A stretch of 36,264 bases of DNA from Alphaproteobacteria bacterium (GCA_009785175.1 WQWV01000006.1:1-36264), one strand, 5' to 3'; shown: positions 6,991-15,221, numbered from the stretch's first letter. Notes: generated from the letters alone by a model not told the origin. Translations and numbers: made by a program.

Positions 6991-8616
6991 CTAGAAGTTC
7001 ATTCCTGCCATTCCGCCCGGCACGCCGGCAACTTCCTTAGAAGCCTCCTCCGGCTCGTCGGCGATCATGCACTCGGTGGTCAAGAGGACGCCCGCAACCG
7101 ACGCGGCGTTCTGAAGCGCGATGCGCACAACCTTGGCCGGGTCGACTATTCCGGCCTTGAACATATCGTCAACGAACTCGCACTTTTTCGCGTCATAGCC
7201 TTTTTTGCCGTCAAGTTTCGCAAGCACTTCCGCGGCGTCCAAACCTGCGTTGGCAAGGATTTGCCTGACCGGCGCCTCAAGCGATTTTTTGATGATTTCG
7301 ATTCCAGCTTTTTTGGCGTTATCGGCTTCGTTCAAAGACAATGCGGCTTTGGCGTAAAGCAGGGTTATTCCACCGCCGGGAACTATGCCCTCTTCGACTG
7401 CGGCACGAGTAGCTGCAAGCGCGTCGTCCACGCGGTCTTTCTTTTCTTTGACCTCAAGCTCGGAACCTCCGCCGACCTTGATAACGGCAACGCCGCCGGC
7501 AAGACGGGCAAGACGTTCGGCCAACTTTTCCTTGTCGTATTCCGAAGTCGATTTTTCAATCGCCATCTTGATTTCGCCGACACGCTTGTCGATCGCCCCC
7601 TTGTCGCCCGCACCGTCGACTATTGTTGTCGAGTCCTTTGCGACCGAGATTTTTTTGGCGGTGCCAAGGTATGACACGTCCACGTTTTCAAGCTTCATGC
7701 CAAGGTCTTCGCTTACCACTGTCGCTCCGGTCAACGCGGCGATATCGCCAAGTATTTCCTTTTTGCGATCGCCGAATCCCGGAGCCTTGACCGCCACCAC
7801 TTTCAATCCGCCACGCAAACGGTTCAAGACAAGCGCGGCAAGCGCGTCGCCGTCGACATCTTCCGCGATGATCAAAAGCGGCTTGCCGGATTGCGCCACA
7901 GCCTCAAGCACAGGCAAAAGCCCCTGCAGGTTCGAAACTTTCCCCTCGGAAAGCATGATAAGGGGATTTTCGTAATCCGCGCTCATCTTCTCGGCGTTTG
8001 TGATGAAATAAGGGGAAAGATAGCCGCGATCGAACTGCATTCCCTCGACCACTTCGACTTCGGTGTCGAAACCCTTGGCCTCTTCGACGGTGATTACGCC
8101 CTCTTTGCCCACGCGCTTCATGGCGTCGGCGATTTTCGCGCCGATGTCCTCGTCGCCGTTGGCCGAGATGGTTGCGACCTGCGCGATTTCGGCGTCGTTC
8201 GAAACGCGCTTGGCGCGCCCTTCGATTTCCTTGACCACAATGGCAACAGCGGCGTCTATACCGGATTTAATTCCCGTAGGATTAACGCCCGCGGCGACAA
8301 GCTTCACGCCTTCGGTATAGATTGCCTGGGCAAGCACGGTGGCGGTGGTCGTTCCATCGCCGGCGTCGGAGGCGGCCTTGGCGGCCACTTCTTTGACAGC
8401 TTTCGCCCCCATGTTTTCAAACGGGTCCTTAAGGGGAGTGATTTCCTTGGCGACGCTAACTCCGTCCTTGGTCAGTTTCGGCGAACCGTATGCCTTGTCG
8501 ATCATGACGGTGCGGCCTTTGGGTCCAAGGGTTGTTTTTACTGCGTCGGCCAAAAGGTTTACGCCGGCGGCGATTTTCCCGCGCGCTTCGTTCGAGAATT
8601 TGAATATCTTGGTCAT
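6991..8616 (-). CDS. groEL: Chaperonin GroEL (Hsp60)
   Basis: A 541-residue ATP-dependent chaperonin subunit that forms the 14-mer folding cage in the cytoplasm with GroES as lid. The ATP site is in place: T-L-G-P-K-G-R at 30-36 and D-G-T-T-T-A near 86-91. The apical domain is intact, the catalytic Asp is in the [10 protein letters not shown] region, and the signature [12 protein letters not shown] is near 405. The C-terminus is the short G-G-M-A-G-M-N-F tail typical of alphaproteobacteria. It lies one base after groES with GGAGAAAT overlapping the groES 3' end, so the two are co-transcribed and coupled. Confidence 0.98.
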   Translation of the reverse strand: MTKIFKFSNEARGKIAAGVNLLADAVKTTLGPKGRTVMIDKAYGSPKLTKDGVSVAKEITPLKDPFENMGAKAVKEVAAKAASDAGDGTTTATVLAQAIYTEGVKLVAAGVNPTGIKSGIDAAVAIVVKEIEGRAKRVSNDAEIAQVATISANGDEDIGAKIADAMKRVGKEGVITVEEAKGFDTEVEVVEGMQFDRGYLSPYFITNAEKMSADYENPLIMLSEGKVSNLQGLLPVLEAVAQSGKPLLIIAEDVDGDALAALVLNRLRGGLKVVAVKAPGFGDRKKEILGDIAALTGATVVSEDLGMKLENVDVSYLGTAKKISVAKDSTTIVDGAGDKGAIDKRVGEIKMAIEKSTSEYDKEKLAERLARLAGGVAVIKVGGGSELEVKEKKDRVDDALAATRAAVEEGIVPGGGITLLYAKAALSLNEADNAKKAGIEIIKKSLEAPVRQILANAGLDAAEVLAKLDGKKGYDAKKCEFVDDMFKAGIVDPAKVVRIALQNAASVAGVLLTTECMIADEPEEASKEVAGVPGGMAGMNF

Positions 8617-8617
8617 T

Positions 8618-8908
8618 TTATTTCTCCAGTATGGCTAGGACGTCGGTTTCTTTGATTATGACAAGCTCTTCGCCGTCGATTTTGGTGTCTGTGCCGCCCC
8701 ATTTGGCGAAAAGCACGACGTCGCCGGCCTTGACGGTCATAGGAATCCGCGAGCCCCGCTCGTCGAACGCGCCCTCGCCGGCGGCAACGACCTGCCCGCG
8801 GCTGGGTTTCTCTTTGGCGGAGTCGGGGATTATGATTCCCCCGGCGGTCTTTGCCTCTTCCGGCAGGCGCTTGATTATAATGTTGTTGTGAATGGGCTTG
8901 AGTTTCAT
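8618..8908 (-). CDS. groES: Co-chaperonin GroES
   Basis: A 96-residue seven-stranded lid protein of the GroEL cage. It has the N-terminal [13 protein letters not shown], the mobile loop [13 protein letters not shown] (about 17-29) that docks on GroEL, and the conserved C-terminal Y/F-x-K-W-G-G-T and [13 protein letters not shown] 8908 is preceded by AAAGGAG. It is the first gene of the groESL operon. The promoter upstream fits the alphaproteobacterial heat-shock pattern, and the leader contains a REP palindrome; no CIRCE inverted repeat for HrcA is present. Confidence 0.98.
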   Translation of the reverse strand: MKLKPIHNNIIIKRLPEEAKTAGGIIIPDSAKEKPSRGQVVAAGEGAFDERGSRIPMTVKAGDVVLFAKWGGTDTKIDGEELVIIKETDVLAILEK

Positions 8909-8932
8909 TACATGCTCCTTTAATTCTTTCTC

Positions 8933-8960
8933 GTCATTCCGGCCTCCGAGCCGGAATCCA
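8933..8960. repeat. REP-like palindrome in the groESL leader
   Basis: The same 28-bp sequence as at 2198 and 15222, here between the heat-shock promoter and the groES start, so it is transcribed in the 5' leader. Confidence 0.85.
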
Positions 8961-8974
8961 TGAATTGAACATGT

Positions 8975-9006
8975 ATTATATAGGGAACATAGGGGGTTAA
9001 GTCAAG
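8975..9006 (-). promoter_or_regulatory. RpoH-type heat-shock promoter of groESL
   Basis: CTTGAC (9001-9006), 16 bp, then CCTATATAAT (8975-8984). This matches the alphaproteobacterial sigma32 pattern CTTGAC-N16/17-CYTATNT. A sigma70 reading is also possible because the -10 contains TATAAT. Confidence 0.65.
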
Positions 9007-9009
9007 GGC

Positions 9010-9115
9010 AAAGCAAGTCATGAACGCCGAGCTGGGCTGCGATGCCGTAAGGCGCGCTGACCTGCGTGGGGGCGGCGTTCAGCGCGCTTTTGCTCACTTA
9101 CGTTCGCTTTTTCAA
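9010..9115 (-). repeat. Family B repeat forming the 3' end of rluB (B3)
   Basis: Opposite orientation to the copy at 640, with 36 of 36 identical bases (9052-9087 against 664-699) and the AACGCCGAGCTGGGC end. It is read as the last 20-odd codons of rluB. Confidence 0.8.
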
Positions 9116-9779
9116 CAATCCTAATCTCACCCGGCTTCAAATCGCCAAGCTCGATATCACCGTATGACACGCGTATCAAACGACTGACCTCGAACCCGAA
9201 ATGGCCAAGCACGCGGCGGATTTCCCGGTTCTTCCCCTCGCGAAGCACAACACGAAACCAAGAGTTCGTAGCACCGGCCTTTTCCACCTCAACCTCGATG
9301 GGCTTATATCGCACCCCCTCGATAACACAGCCAGCTGCTAATTTATCAAACACACTTTGCTTGGCAAGACCGCGCACCCGCACGCGATACACCCGCGGCA
9401 CGTCCGAGGTTTCGAAGGCCCGCTGCACCTCGCCGCTATTGGTCAGAAGTAGCAAGCCCTCCGAGTTCAAATCCAACCGCCCGATGGAGATAAGACGGCC
9501 ATATTCGGCCGGCAGTTTATCGAATACCGAAGGCCGCCCGCGCTCGTCCTTATGCGACACGACGATTCCCGCGGGCTTGTTATAGGCGTAAAGCACGGGC
9601 CGCGCCGCCGCCGAAATCTTCTTCCCGTCGACCTTAATAACGTTCGCCCCCGACACGTTCAAAGCGGGCGAGGCGATGACTTTGCCGTCCACGCTAACAC
9701 GACCAGCCACGATAAGCGCCTCTGCGTCCCGGCGCGAACATACCCCTGCTGCAGCGATTACTTTTGCTATTCGGTTCAT
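9018..9779 (-). CDS. rluB: 23S rRNA pseudouridine synthase, RluB/RsuA family
   Basis: A 253-residue protein with an N-terminal S4 RNA-binding domain (N-R-I-A-K-V-I-A-A-A-G-V-C-S-R-R-D-A-E, residues 2-20). The RsuA/RluB catalytic domain follows, with the motif G-R-L-D-L-N-S-E-G-L-L-L-L-T-N (about 99-113) holding the catalytic Asp, and the R-E-G-K-N-R-E-I-R-R motif (about 180-189). It isomerises uridine in rRNA; RluB itself acts on helix 89 of 23S rRNA, and assignment to RluB rather than RluE/RluF is by size and S4 domain. The family core ends near K-P-G-E-I-R-I-V-E-K. The last 25 or so residues (Arg-rich) are encoded by a family B repeat. The start overlaps the upstream kinase stop by four bases (ATGA). 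Confidence 0.88.
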   Translation of the reverse strand: MNRIAKVIAAAGVCSRRDAEALIVAGRVSVDGKVIASPALNVSGANVIKVDGKKISAAARPVLYAYNKPAGIVVSHKDERGRPSVFDKLPAEYGRLISIGRLDLNSEGLLLLTNSGEVQRAFETSDVPRVYRVRVRGLAKQSVFDKLAAGCVIEGVRYKPIEVEVEKAGATNSWFRVVLREGKNREIRRVLGHFGFEVSRLIRVSYGDIELGDLKPGEIRIVEKANVSEQKRAERRPHAGQRALRHRSPARRS

Positions 9780-10726
9780 TTTCCCCTACCTTTGATAATC
9801 ATAGGCATGTTATTCCGCACCTCGCCCGCCTCTTTAGATTTAAGCACGCCAAGGAGGCGCCGCATCTCGCCGCAATACCCGTCTATTTTTTCCACAAACT
9901 CTCCTTTGTCCTTGGTATTGCCGTTGCCAAGGAATTCATACATGTCGGTTATCGCCCGGCGCAGGTATTTGTATGTCTGGTGCTTGTCCTTGTCGAAATT
10001 CCACCTAAGCCCTGGATTCTTCCTGCGCGGCAGCTTGTCGACCATATCCCATATATCGTTGACGGCGGTGGCGTCGCTCTGATACATCGCCGCGAATTTC
10101 GTTTGAGGCCCGGCCATTTCTAAATCTATTACGGACAGCTTTCCGGTACCCGTGTCGACGAACATATTCCCCGAGTGCAAATCTCCGTGGGTGAACACAA
10201 GCTCCCTGTTTTCCGGCAGGTCGAACAGGAATTTGTAAACGGCCTTTATCGTCATGGTATTTTCGACGGGGATTATTCCCTTGAAACAATAAGTCAGCTT
10301 GTCAAGCTCGCCCGCATCTTTGACAAGCCGTCCGTCAATCTTGGCATTGGGACGACCCGATGTAGCCACGCGCAGTTCGGACATGTCGTTTATAAAACTG
10401 GCTATTGCGGTGTAAAGCCCGGTCCGGTTTGCCTCGAAATATTCCCAGCTCATATCGCTGACTTTATGGCCGGGCACAAGCTGCTCGTAAACTTTGTTAA
10501 AAAGGATATAGGTCCTCGGCACGAAGTATGCGTCATTGCCGACCGCGCGGATTTCGTCCGAGATTTTTTTGGCGTTAAGGATTCTTTTGCGCCACTCTTC
10601 CGGCCTGTCCTTGAACGCGCCGTCGGGTTTCATCACCTTCTCGACAACGCCGAAAAGCGCGCCCGTAGGCACTCGCTGCACGCTTGTCCCTAGCCCGGAC
10701 ATAGTATCTTCGTCGCCATCTCTCAT
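9776..10726 (-). CDS. Kinase of the aminoglycoside/choline phosphotransferase fold
   Basis: A 316-residue protein with the Brenner catalytic loop F-T-H-G-D-L-H-S-G-N (H180, D182, N187) and the metal-binding V-I-D-L-E-M-A-G (D201). These are the signature of the APH / choline kinase / fructosamine kinase superfamily. The N-lobe is poorly conserved, with Y-I-L-F-N-K-V-Y-E near 73-81 as a possible hinge. The natural substrate is unknown and resistance should not be assumed. It overlaps rluB by four bases and is translationally coupled with it. The ATG at 10726 sits six bases after a TAAAAT box with no Shine-Dalgarno sequence, hence probably leaderless. It is divergent from tyrA with overlapping promoters. 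Confidence 0.75.
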   Translation of the reverse strand: MRDGDEDTMSGLGTSVQRVPTGALFGVVEKVMKPDGAFKDRPEEWRKRILNAKKISDEIRAVGNDAYFVPRTYILFNKVYEQLVPGHKVSDMSWEYFEANRTGLYTAIASFINDMSELRVATSGRPNAKIDGRLVKDAGELDKLTYCFKGIIPVENTMTIKAVYKFLFDLPENRELVFTHGDLHSGNMFVDTGTGKLSVIDLEMAGPQTKFAAMYQSDATAVNDIWDMVDKLPRRKNPGLRWNFDKDKHQTYKYLRRAITDMYEFLGNGNTKDKGEFVEKIDGYCGEMRRLLGVLKSKEAGEVRNNMPMIIKGRGK

Positions 10727-10729
10727 GGC

Positions 10730-10758
10730 TTGATTTTACCACAATTACATATTAAAGT
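10730..10758 (+). promoter_or_regulatory. Likely promoter of tyrA
   Basis: -35 TTGATT (10730-10735), 17 bp, -10 TAAAGT (10753-10758). It overlaps the opposing promoter of the kinase gene base for base, so only one polymerase can bind at a time. Confidence 0.45.
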
Positions 10759-10761
10759 CTA
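10733..10761 (-). promoter_or_regulatory. Promoter of the kinase gene, leaderless type
   Basis: -35 TAGACT (10756-10761), 17 bp, -10 TAAAAT (10733-10738), then six bases to the ATG at 10726. Confidence 0.55.
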
Positions 10762-10784
10762 ATACGAAACGCAAAGGAATTAAC

Positions 10785-11615
10785 ATGAAGATTGGAATCG
10801 TCGGCCTCGGGTTAATAGGCGGCTCGTTGCTCAAGGCACTGCGTGAAAACGTCAAGGGCGTGAAGCTTGTGGGCATAAGCCGCAGCACCCGCGCGCTTGA
10901 ATACGGCGACGGCCTTGCGGACAAGCTCTCGAAGAACATCGCCAACGTCCGCGATTGCGATTTCGTTTTCATAGCCGACCACATAGGCGAAATCCCGAAC
11001 ATCCTTGACGAGCTGGAAAAGATAGTGTCTAAAAAGTGCATCGTGTCCGACGTCGGCAGTGTCAAAGCTATGATAATGAAAAAGGCTCGACCGTATGTGT
11101 TTATCGGCGGCCACCCTATGGCGGGCACAGAGCGTCGCGGCTTCGAAAACTCCTTCGCTGAGCTATTCAAGGGCGTGAAATGGGTCTTGACCCCCAAATC
11201 AAACGAATCAAAATCCAACGTCGACAAGCTAAAAAAAATCATAGAATCCGTCGGCGCGAAAACCATAATCACCACTCCAAAAAAACACGACGAGGCGGTT
11301 GCGATCATAAGCCACATGCCCTCGCTTTTGGCCAACGCGCTTATGATGACGCTCAAGGATAACAAACTGGCCAAAGAGCTTGCCGCCGGCGGGTTCAGGG
11401 ACATGACGCGCCTTGCGCTTCAGAATACGGACATGGCCGCCGACATGAAACGCTTCAACGGCGAGAATATGGCGGCCGCGGTCGAGGCGTTGGCGAAAAA
11501 TATTTACCTGCTCGAGTCCTTGCCCGTGGGCGCATACCACGACGAAATCTCGGCCGCGAAATCGATACGCGAAAAGATGTATGACAAGGACGGCCGGAAT
11601 ATAGTGAAATCCTAA
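10785..11615 (+). CDS. tyrA: Prephenate (or arogenate) dehydrogenase
   Basis: A 276-residue enzyme that oxidatively decarboxylates prephenate to 4-hydroxyphenylpyruvate in tyrosine synthesis. It has the N-terminal NAD(P) Rossmann loop G-L-G-L-I-G-G-S (7-14), then S-D-V-G-S-V-K (about 89-95) and the prephenate-binding G-G-H-P-M-A-G-T-E (about 109-117). The helical domain follows, with H-D-E-A-V-A-I-I-S-H-M-P-S-L (about 169-182) and G-G-F-R-D-M-T-R (about 206-213). No chorismate mutase or ACT domain is attached. The RBS is AAAGGA, seven bases before ATG 10785. Whether it prefers prephenate or arogenate cannot be read from sequence. Its 3' end faces holA across a family A repeat. Confidence 0.93.
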   Translation: MKIGIVGLGLIGGSLLKALRENVKGVKLVGISRSTRALEYGDGLADKLSKNIANVRDCDFVFIADHIGEIPNILDELEKIVSKKCIVSDVGSVKAMIMKKARPYVFIGGHPMAGTERRGFENSFAELFKGVKWVLTPKSNESKSNVDKLKKIIESVGAKTIITTPKKHDEAVAIISHMPSLLANALMMTLKDNKLAKELAAGGFRDMTRLALQNTDMAADMKRFNGENMAAAVEALAKNIYLLESLPVGAYHDEISAAKSIREKMYDKDGRNIVKS

Positions 11616-11617
11616 CG

Positions 11618-11795
11618 TAATAACCCTAAATCCCCTCCGGTGGACAGCTCGACGTAGGAGAGCCAGGCTCCGCCGGAGGAGATTTAAGACTACGCGTTTA
11701 CGCGCGCGCAAAAAATACAACACTGTGTTTAATTTGCCTCAAAACGCCACTCATGTGGCCTTTATGAGGCGAGCTCGTGCTAAAGCGACTCGCCG
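11618..11795 (+). repeat. Family A intergenic repeat (A5)
   Basis: A full family A element: CCCTAAATC, variable stem (CTCCGG...CCGGAG), GAGATTTAAGACTACGCG, GTGTTTAATTTGCCTCAAAA, hairpin GCCAC / GTGGC, then GGCGAGCTCGTG and CGACTCG. It sits between the convergent 3' ends of tyrA and holA. Confidence 0.75.
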
Positions 11796-11797
11796 TA

Positions 11798-12814
11798 TTA
11801 TTTATTCCGAAGCCCAGCGGAAATCCCCAACAACGCCTGCGCCACGAACACCTCGCCCGGCGCATGGTTGGTTCGGATTTGATTTTCAAGCTCGCCAAGC
11901 CGCGCGATAATGTTCGTGATTTTGGCACAGCTCAACGCGCCAAGTTGACGCCGATACGAATCCCTCACCTTCCAAAATTGCCGCGCTGCCACGGCGTCGA
12001 TATCCGCGCCCGCCTCGATTTCTTTCACCATATCGAATAGCCGCCAAAAATGGGAACGCACGCTTGCCACAAGATAGTTCGCGTCGTTTCCTTCGCCAAG
12101 CAATCGCACGACCGAAGACGAAACCTTTTTCACATCGCCCGAGGCCACGAACCCGCCCAAATCCGCGACCGCCAACAACGAGGAATCCATAAGGCACGCC
12201 TCGGCATCCTCCATCGTCATCGAAGTTTTACCCGAAAGATACAACCCGATTTTCTCAAGCTCCATGCGCGACGTCGCGCGGTTTTCGCCAAGGTATGAGA
12301 CTATGAAGTCCATGACCTCTAGCGGCACGGCGCGTATTCCGAATTCGGCCAAAGCCTTTCGCGCAAGATCGCGTATCGTCCGATCGTCGTCGACATAGCA
12401 TGCAATCGCGGCCAGACGTCCGGCATCGTTTTCGAACGATCGACGCAGCTCGGAACCGGGCGATAAATTCTCCGCCGCCAAAATCAAAATTCCCGCCGCA
12501 GGATCAAGGGGCGCAATCCCCGCCGCCGCCAAATCCGCCGGCGCGTTCTTGATTTTCACAACCTTGCGCCCTCCCATCAGGGAAATGGAATTCATCTCGT
12601 CCCGCGCGGCCGCCGCCAAATCCTCGACCGTTTTGAAATCAAGCGCATCCAATTCAAAAATAGAGAATCCGTCGTCGACCGGACAAGCTGCCTTGACCGC
12701 CGCGGACATGAACTCCTGGACTTTTCCCTTGTCCTCGCCATATATCAAAAGCCCCGCGACCGATGCCAACCCGCCCCGCGCCGCCGCAAGAAAATCTCCG
12801 TCCTTGTATTTCAT
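11798..12814 (-). CDS. holA: DNA polymerase III subunit delta
   Basis: A 338-residue clamp-loader subunit that opens the beta sliding clamp in the replisome. It shows the family's L-L-I-Y-G-E-D-K-G-K start of the first domain (about 22-31), M-G-G-R-K-V-V-K-I-K-N (about 79-89), and a C-terminal collar domain ending in L-E-N-Q-I-R-T-N. The family is weakly conserved and lacks a working Walker A site, as here. It overlaps lptE by four bases (ATGA), and lptE-holA is a standard neighbour pair in Proteobacteria. A family A repeat begins three bases past the stop. Confidence 0.88.
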   Translation of the reverse strand: MKYKDGDFLAAARGGLASVAGLLIYGEDKGKVQEFMSAAVKAACPVDDGFSIFELDALDFKTVEDLAAAARDEMNSISLMGGRKVVKIKNAPADLAAAGIAPLDPAAGILILAAENLSPGSELRRSFENDAGRLAAIACYVDDDRTIRDLARKALAEFGIRAVPLEVMDFIVSYLGENRATSRMELEKIGLYLSGKTSMTMEDAEACLMDSSLLAVADLGGFVASGDVKKVSSSVVRLLGEGNDANYLVASVRSHFWRLFDMVKEIEAGADIDAVAARQFWKVRDSYRRQLGALSCAKITNIIARLGELENQIRTNHAPGEVFVAQALLGISAGLRNK

Positions 12815-13299
12815 GGGCGCATGCTCAAGAAGCCAAGCGTCCCGCTTGAAATCTGGTTCGCAAGGTTTTTTATGATCAGGTTTATGGTTTCTATCCTAAG
12901 CATTTCGGTCGAATACTTGTCGACAAGAACGCCATAGGACAGCGAGTGGTTGACGGTATCCGAATGCACCGCCCGCCCGATCGAGTTGTCGATAATGGAA
13001 TAATCGGCGCTGATCGTGATAAGATACGACGACGCCGTTCCCTGCTTGCTAAGGGTATAGTCCTGCGAGCGTGGCTGGCTCATTCTTATCCGCAAAGTAT
13101 AGCGCGCGCGTTCGCCATTATTATCGGCGCGAAGATTGCGCTCGACCTCGTTCCTGAGTTTTATTCCATGCTGTCCGTCGAAACCCGATACCGGCGCTAT
13201 GTGTATATCGGCAGCCTGCTGTAGCGCTCGGGAATTATCCGTCGCATACATCGGCCGAAACCCGCAGGCGGATAAGATAAGGATTACAAGGTATCTCAT
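12811..13299 (-). CDS. lptE: LPS-assembly lipoprotein LptE
   Basis: A 162-residue outer-membrane lipoprotein that plugs the LptD barrel and helps insert lipopolysaccharide. A short signal is followed by a lipobox L-S-A-C (Cys12) and the characteristic C-G-F-R-P-M-Y mature start of alphaproteobacterial LptE. A single LptE/RlpB domain follows (R-Y-T-L-R-I-R and similar strands). ATG 13299 has AAGGAATG upstream and puts the signal peptide at the true N-terminus; an in-frame codon 45 bases upstream lies inside the promoter palindrome. Its presence implies an LPS outer membrane. Confidence 0.85.
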   Translation of the reverse strand: MRYLVILILSACGFRPMYATDNSRALQQAADIHIAPVSGFDGQHGIKLRNEVERNLRADNNGERARYTLRIRMSQPRSQDYTLSKQGTASSYLITISADYSIIDNSIGRAVHSDTVNHSLSYGVLVDKYSTEMLRIETINLIIKNLANQISSGTLGFLSMRP

Positions 13300-13317
13300 A
13301 ACATTCCTTCTTTCTTC

Positions 13318-13349
13318 ATTCTGTGGCAAGCGTAGCGCGACCACAGAAT
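13318..13349. repeat. REP-type palindrome over the lptE -10 box (ATTCTGTGG / CCACAGAAT)
   Basis: Perfect nine-base arms (13318-13326, 13341-13349), flanked by TC and CCAGT like the other REP copies. The -10 box of the lptE promoter lies in the loop. It could act as an operator or affect transcript start structure. Confidence 0.6.
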
Positions 13350-13357
13350 CCAGTCAA
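13329..13357 (-). promoter_or_regulatory. Promoter of lptE-holA
   Basis: -35 TTGACT (13352-13357), 17 bp, -10 TACGCT (13329-13334). The -10 and spacer are inside a REP-type palindrome. Confidence 0.55.
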
Positions 13358-13458
13358 GCATATATCGTCAGCGCGCCGCCAGGCGGCCAACGTCCGCCCC
13401 ACCCGGGCGTTGGCATTCGCAGGCTCATGCTTGCCCGTGGCGGCCGTTTGCCTAGCCC
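13358..13458 (+). repeat. Family C intergenic repeat (C1)
   Basis: GCGCGCCGCCAGGCGGCC, then CAACGTCCGCC and its pair GGGCGTTGGC, then GCCCGTGGCGGCCGT. It is closely related to 15403-15500 and to 33625-33710. It fills the gap between thrS and lptE and ends four bases before the thrS stop. Confidence 0.7.
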
Positions 13459-13461
13459 TAC

Positions 13462-15201
13462 CTACAACTCCGCACTCTTGCCTGCGATTTTTTCACGCAT
13501 CGACGCTATGAATTCGTCAAGCTTGATCCCGTTGATCTGTTTCCCATCGCGCGTGCGAACCGAAACCGTGCCGGCGGCTTCTTCTTGTTCGCCAAGCACG
13601 ATCATATACGGCACCTGGGCAAGCTGGGCTTCGCGGATTCGTTTCTGCATACTATCGGACGAATACATCTTTTCGACCTTGAATTCGCCCATCGCATCGG
13701 CCACGCTCTCGGCATAGCCGTGAAGCTTGTCGGAAATAGGAATCACGACGGCCTGCACTGGCGCAAGCCAAAGCGGGAACTTGCCGGCGACATGCTCTAT
13801 AAGTATTCCCATGAAACGCTCCAACGAGCCGAACAGCGCGCGGTGCAGCATGATTGGACGACGCTTCTCGTTGTCCTTGTCGATATAGTGTATGTCGAAA
13901 CGCTCGGGCAAATTCATGTCGAATTGAAGCGTCCCGCACTGCCACTCGCGCCCGATTGCGTCGGTAAGCGCGAATTCAAGTTTCGGGCCATATATCGCGC
14001 CCTCGCCGGGGAATAGCTCGTGGTCGTATCCGCCGACCTTCAAAGCGTTGGCAAGCGCCGCCTCGGACGCATCCCATACCTCGTCGGAACCAAGGCGCAC
14101 CTCGGGTCGCGTCGAAAGCTTTATTTTGATTTTCGCAACGTCGAAACCGAAATCCTCGTATACGCTGAGGATAAATTTTATGACCTTGACACACTCGGAC
14201 TCGACCTGCTCGGGCATACAGAATATGTGGGCATCGTCCTGAGTGAATTCGCGCACTCGCATAAGTCCCATCAAAGAGCCCGAGGATTCGTAGCGATCTA
14301 CCTTGCCGAATTCGGATATCTTAAGCGGCAGGTCGCGATAGGATTTGATTCCCTGTTTGAAGACGAGCATTCCGCCGGGACAGGATACAGGCTTGACCGC
14401 GAACTCTCCATCTTCTTCGTTAACGCGTGCGTAATACATGTGATGCGCATACATGCTCCAATGACCCGAAAGCTCGAACATTTTTCGCGTGTTTACGGAC
14501 GGAGTGCTGATTTCGACATAGCCCTCTTTATCCTGGCGTGCGCGCATATAGTTAATCATGCTCTGGAACATACTCCAGCCTTTGGGATGCCAAAACACCC
14601 CGCCCGGAGAAAATTCCGGCTCGAAGTGGAACAGATCCATGGCCGCGCCGAGTTTTCTGTGGTCGCGCTTTTCCGCCTCTTCCATCATGACAAGATGGGC
14701 GTCAAGCTCGGCCTTGTCGGCGAACGCATACGCGTAAATGCGTTGCAGCATTTTGTTTGCGCTATCGCCTTTCCAATACGCTCCTGCCACGCGGAAAAGC
14801 TTGAAAGAATCGCGCGGCAGTTCTTTCGAAGATTCGACGTGCGGCCCGCGGCACAAATCCACGAACCCGCGGAAGCCATAGGTGCAAATGGGCTCGCCGG
14901 ACTTGGCGACCTCCTCTATCCATTCAAGTTTATATGGCTCGGCCGCGAACGCCGAACGCGCTTCTACGGGCGTAAGGACGCGGTTTTCGAACTTTCCGCC
15001 GGATTTGATAAGCTCGCGCATTTCACGCTCGATCGCGGCGAAATCGTCCGGGCTGAATTTGTGTTCGGTGTCGAAATCGTAATAGAATCCGTGTTCGATA
15101 GACGGCCCTCCGGCGAACTTGGCGTCGGGGTATAGTTTTTTGATTGCCGCAGCCATAACGTGGGCAAGGCTGTGGCGGATTACATCAATGGGGTATGACA
15201 T
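13462..15201 (-). CDS. thrS: Threonyl-tRNA synthetase without the N-terminal TGS domain
   Basis: A 579-residue class II synthetase that charges tRNA-Thr. The protein begins directly in the editing domain: H10-x3-H14 and C117-x3-H121, the metal-type proofreading motif for Ser-tRNA-Thr, are at the N-terminus. The roughly 60-residue TGS domain of the usual 640-residue enzyme is missing. The catalytic core has V-S-C-P-G-G (zinc Cys), motif 2 R-x-R-E-F-T-Q-D-D-A-H-I-F-C and motif 3 H-R-A-L-F-G-S-L-E-R-F. The anticodon-binding domain is complete. ATG 15201 has AAAGGAC upstream, and a TGS domain cannot be added by extending the frame. A threonine-rich leader peptide and a REP palindrome precede it. 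Confidence 0.95.
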   Translation of the reverse strand: MSYPIDVIRHSLAHVMAAAIKKLYPDAKFAGGPSIEHGFYYDFDTEHKFSPDDFAAIEREMRELIKSGGKFENRVLTPVEARSAFAAEPYKLEWIEEVAKSGEPICTYGFRGFVDLCRGPHVESSKELPRDSFKLFRVAGAYWKGDSANKMLQRIYAYAFADKAELDAHLVMMEEAEKRDHRKLGAAMDLFHFEPEFSPGGVFWHPKGWSMFQSMINYMRARQDKEGYVEISTPSVNTRKMFELSGHWSMYAHHMYYARVNEEDGEFAVKPVSCPGGMLVFKQGIKSYRDLPLKISEFGKVDRYESSGSLMGLMRVREFTQDDAHIFCMPEQVESECVKVIKFILSVYEDFGFDVAKIKIKLSTRPEVRLGSDEVWDASEAALANALKVGGYDHELFPGEGAIYGPKLEFALTDAIGREWQCGTLQFDMNLPERFDIHYIDKDNEKRRPIMLHRALFGSLERFMGILIEHVAGKFPLWLAPVQAVVIPISDKLHGYAESVADAMGEFKVEKMYSSDSMQKRIREAQLAQVPYMIVLGEQEEAAGTVSVRTRDGKQINGIKLDEFIASMREKIAGKSAEL

Positions 15202-15221
15202 TTTAAGTCCTTTTTCTTCTG

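Noticed and set aside
7891-8655. 254-codon plus-strand frame opposite groEL
   Set aside because: It is the complement of groEL, with no signals of its own.
8909-9006. CIRCE operator for HrcA upstream of groES
   Set aside because: No TTAGCACTC-N9-GAGTGCTAA repeat is present; the palindrome there is a REP copy shared with unrelated genes.
9776-10726. Aminoglycoside resistance gene
   Set aside because: Only the general phosphotransferase fold is visible. Context (rluB, tyrA) is housekeeping, and no resistance-specific features are recognisable.
14020-15135. Long plus-strand open frame of 371 codons opposite thrS
   Set aside because: It is the complement of a well-conserved synthetase gene; no motif, promoter or ribosome-binding site supports it.
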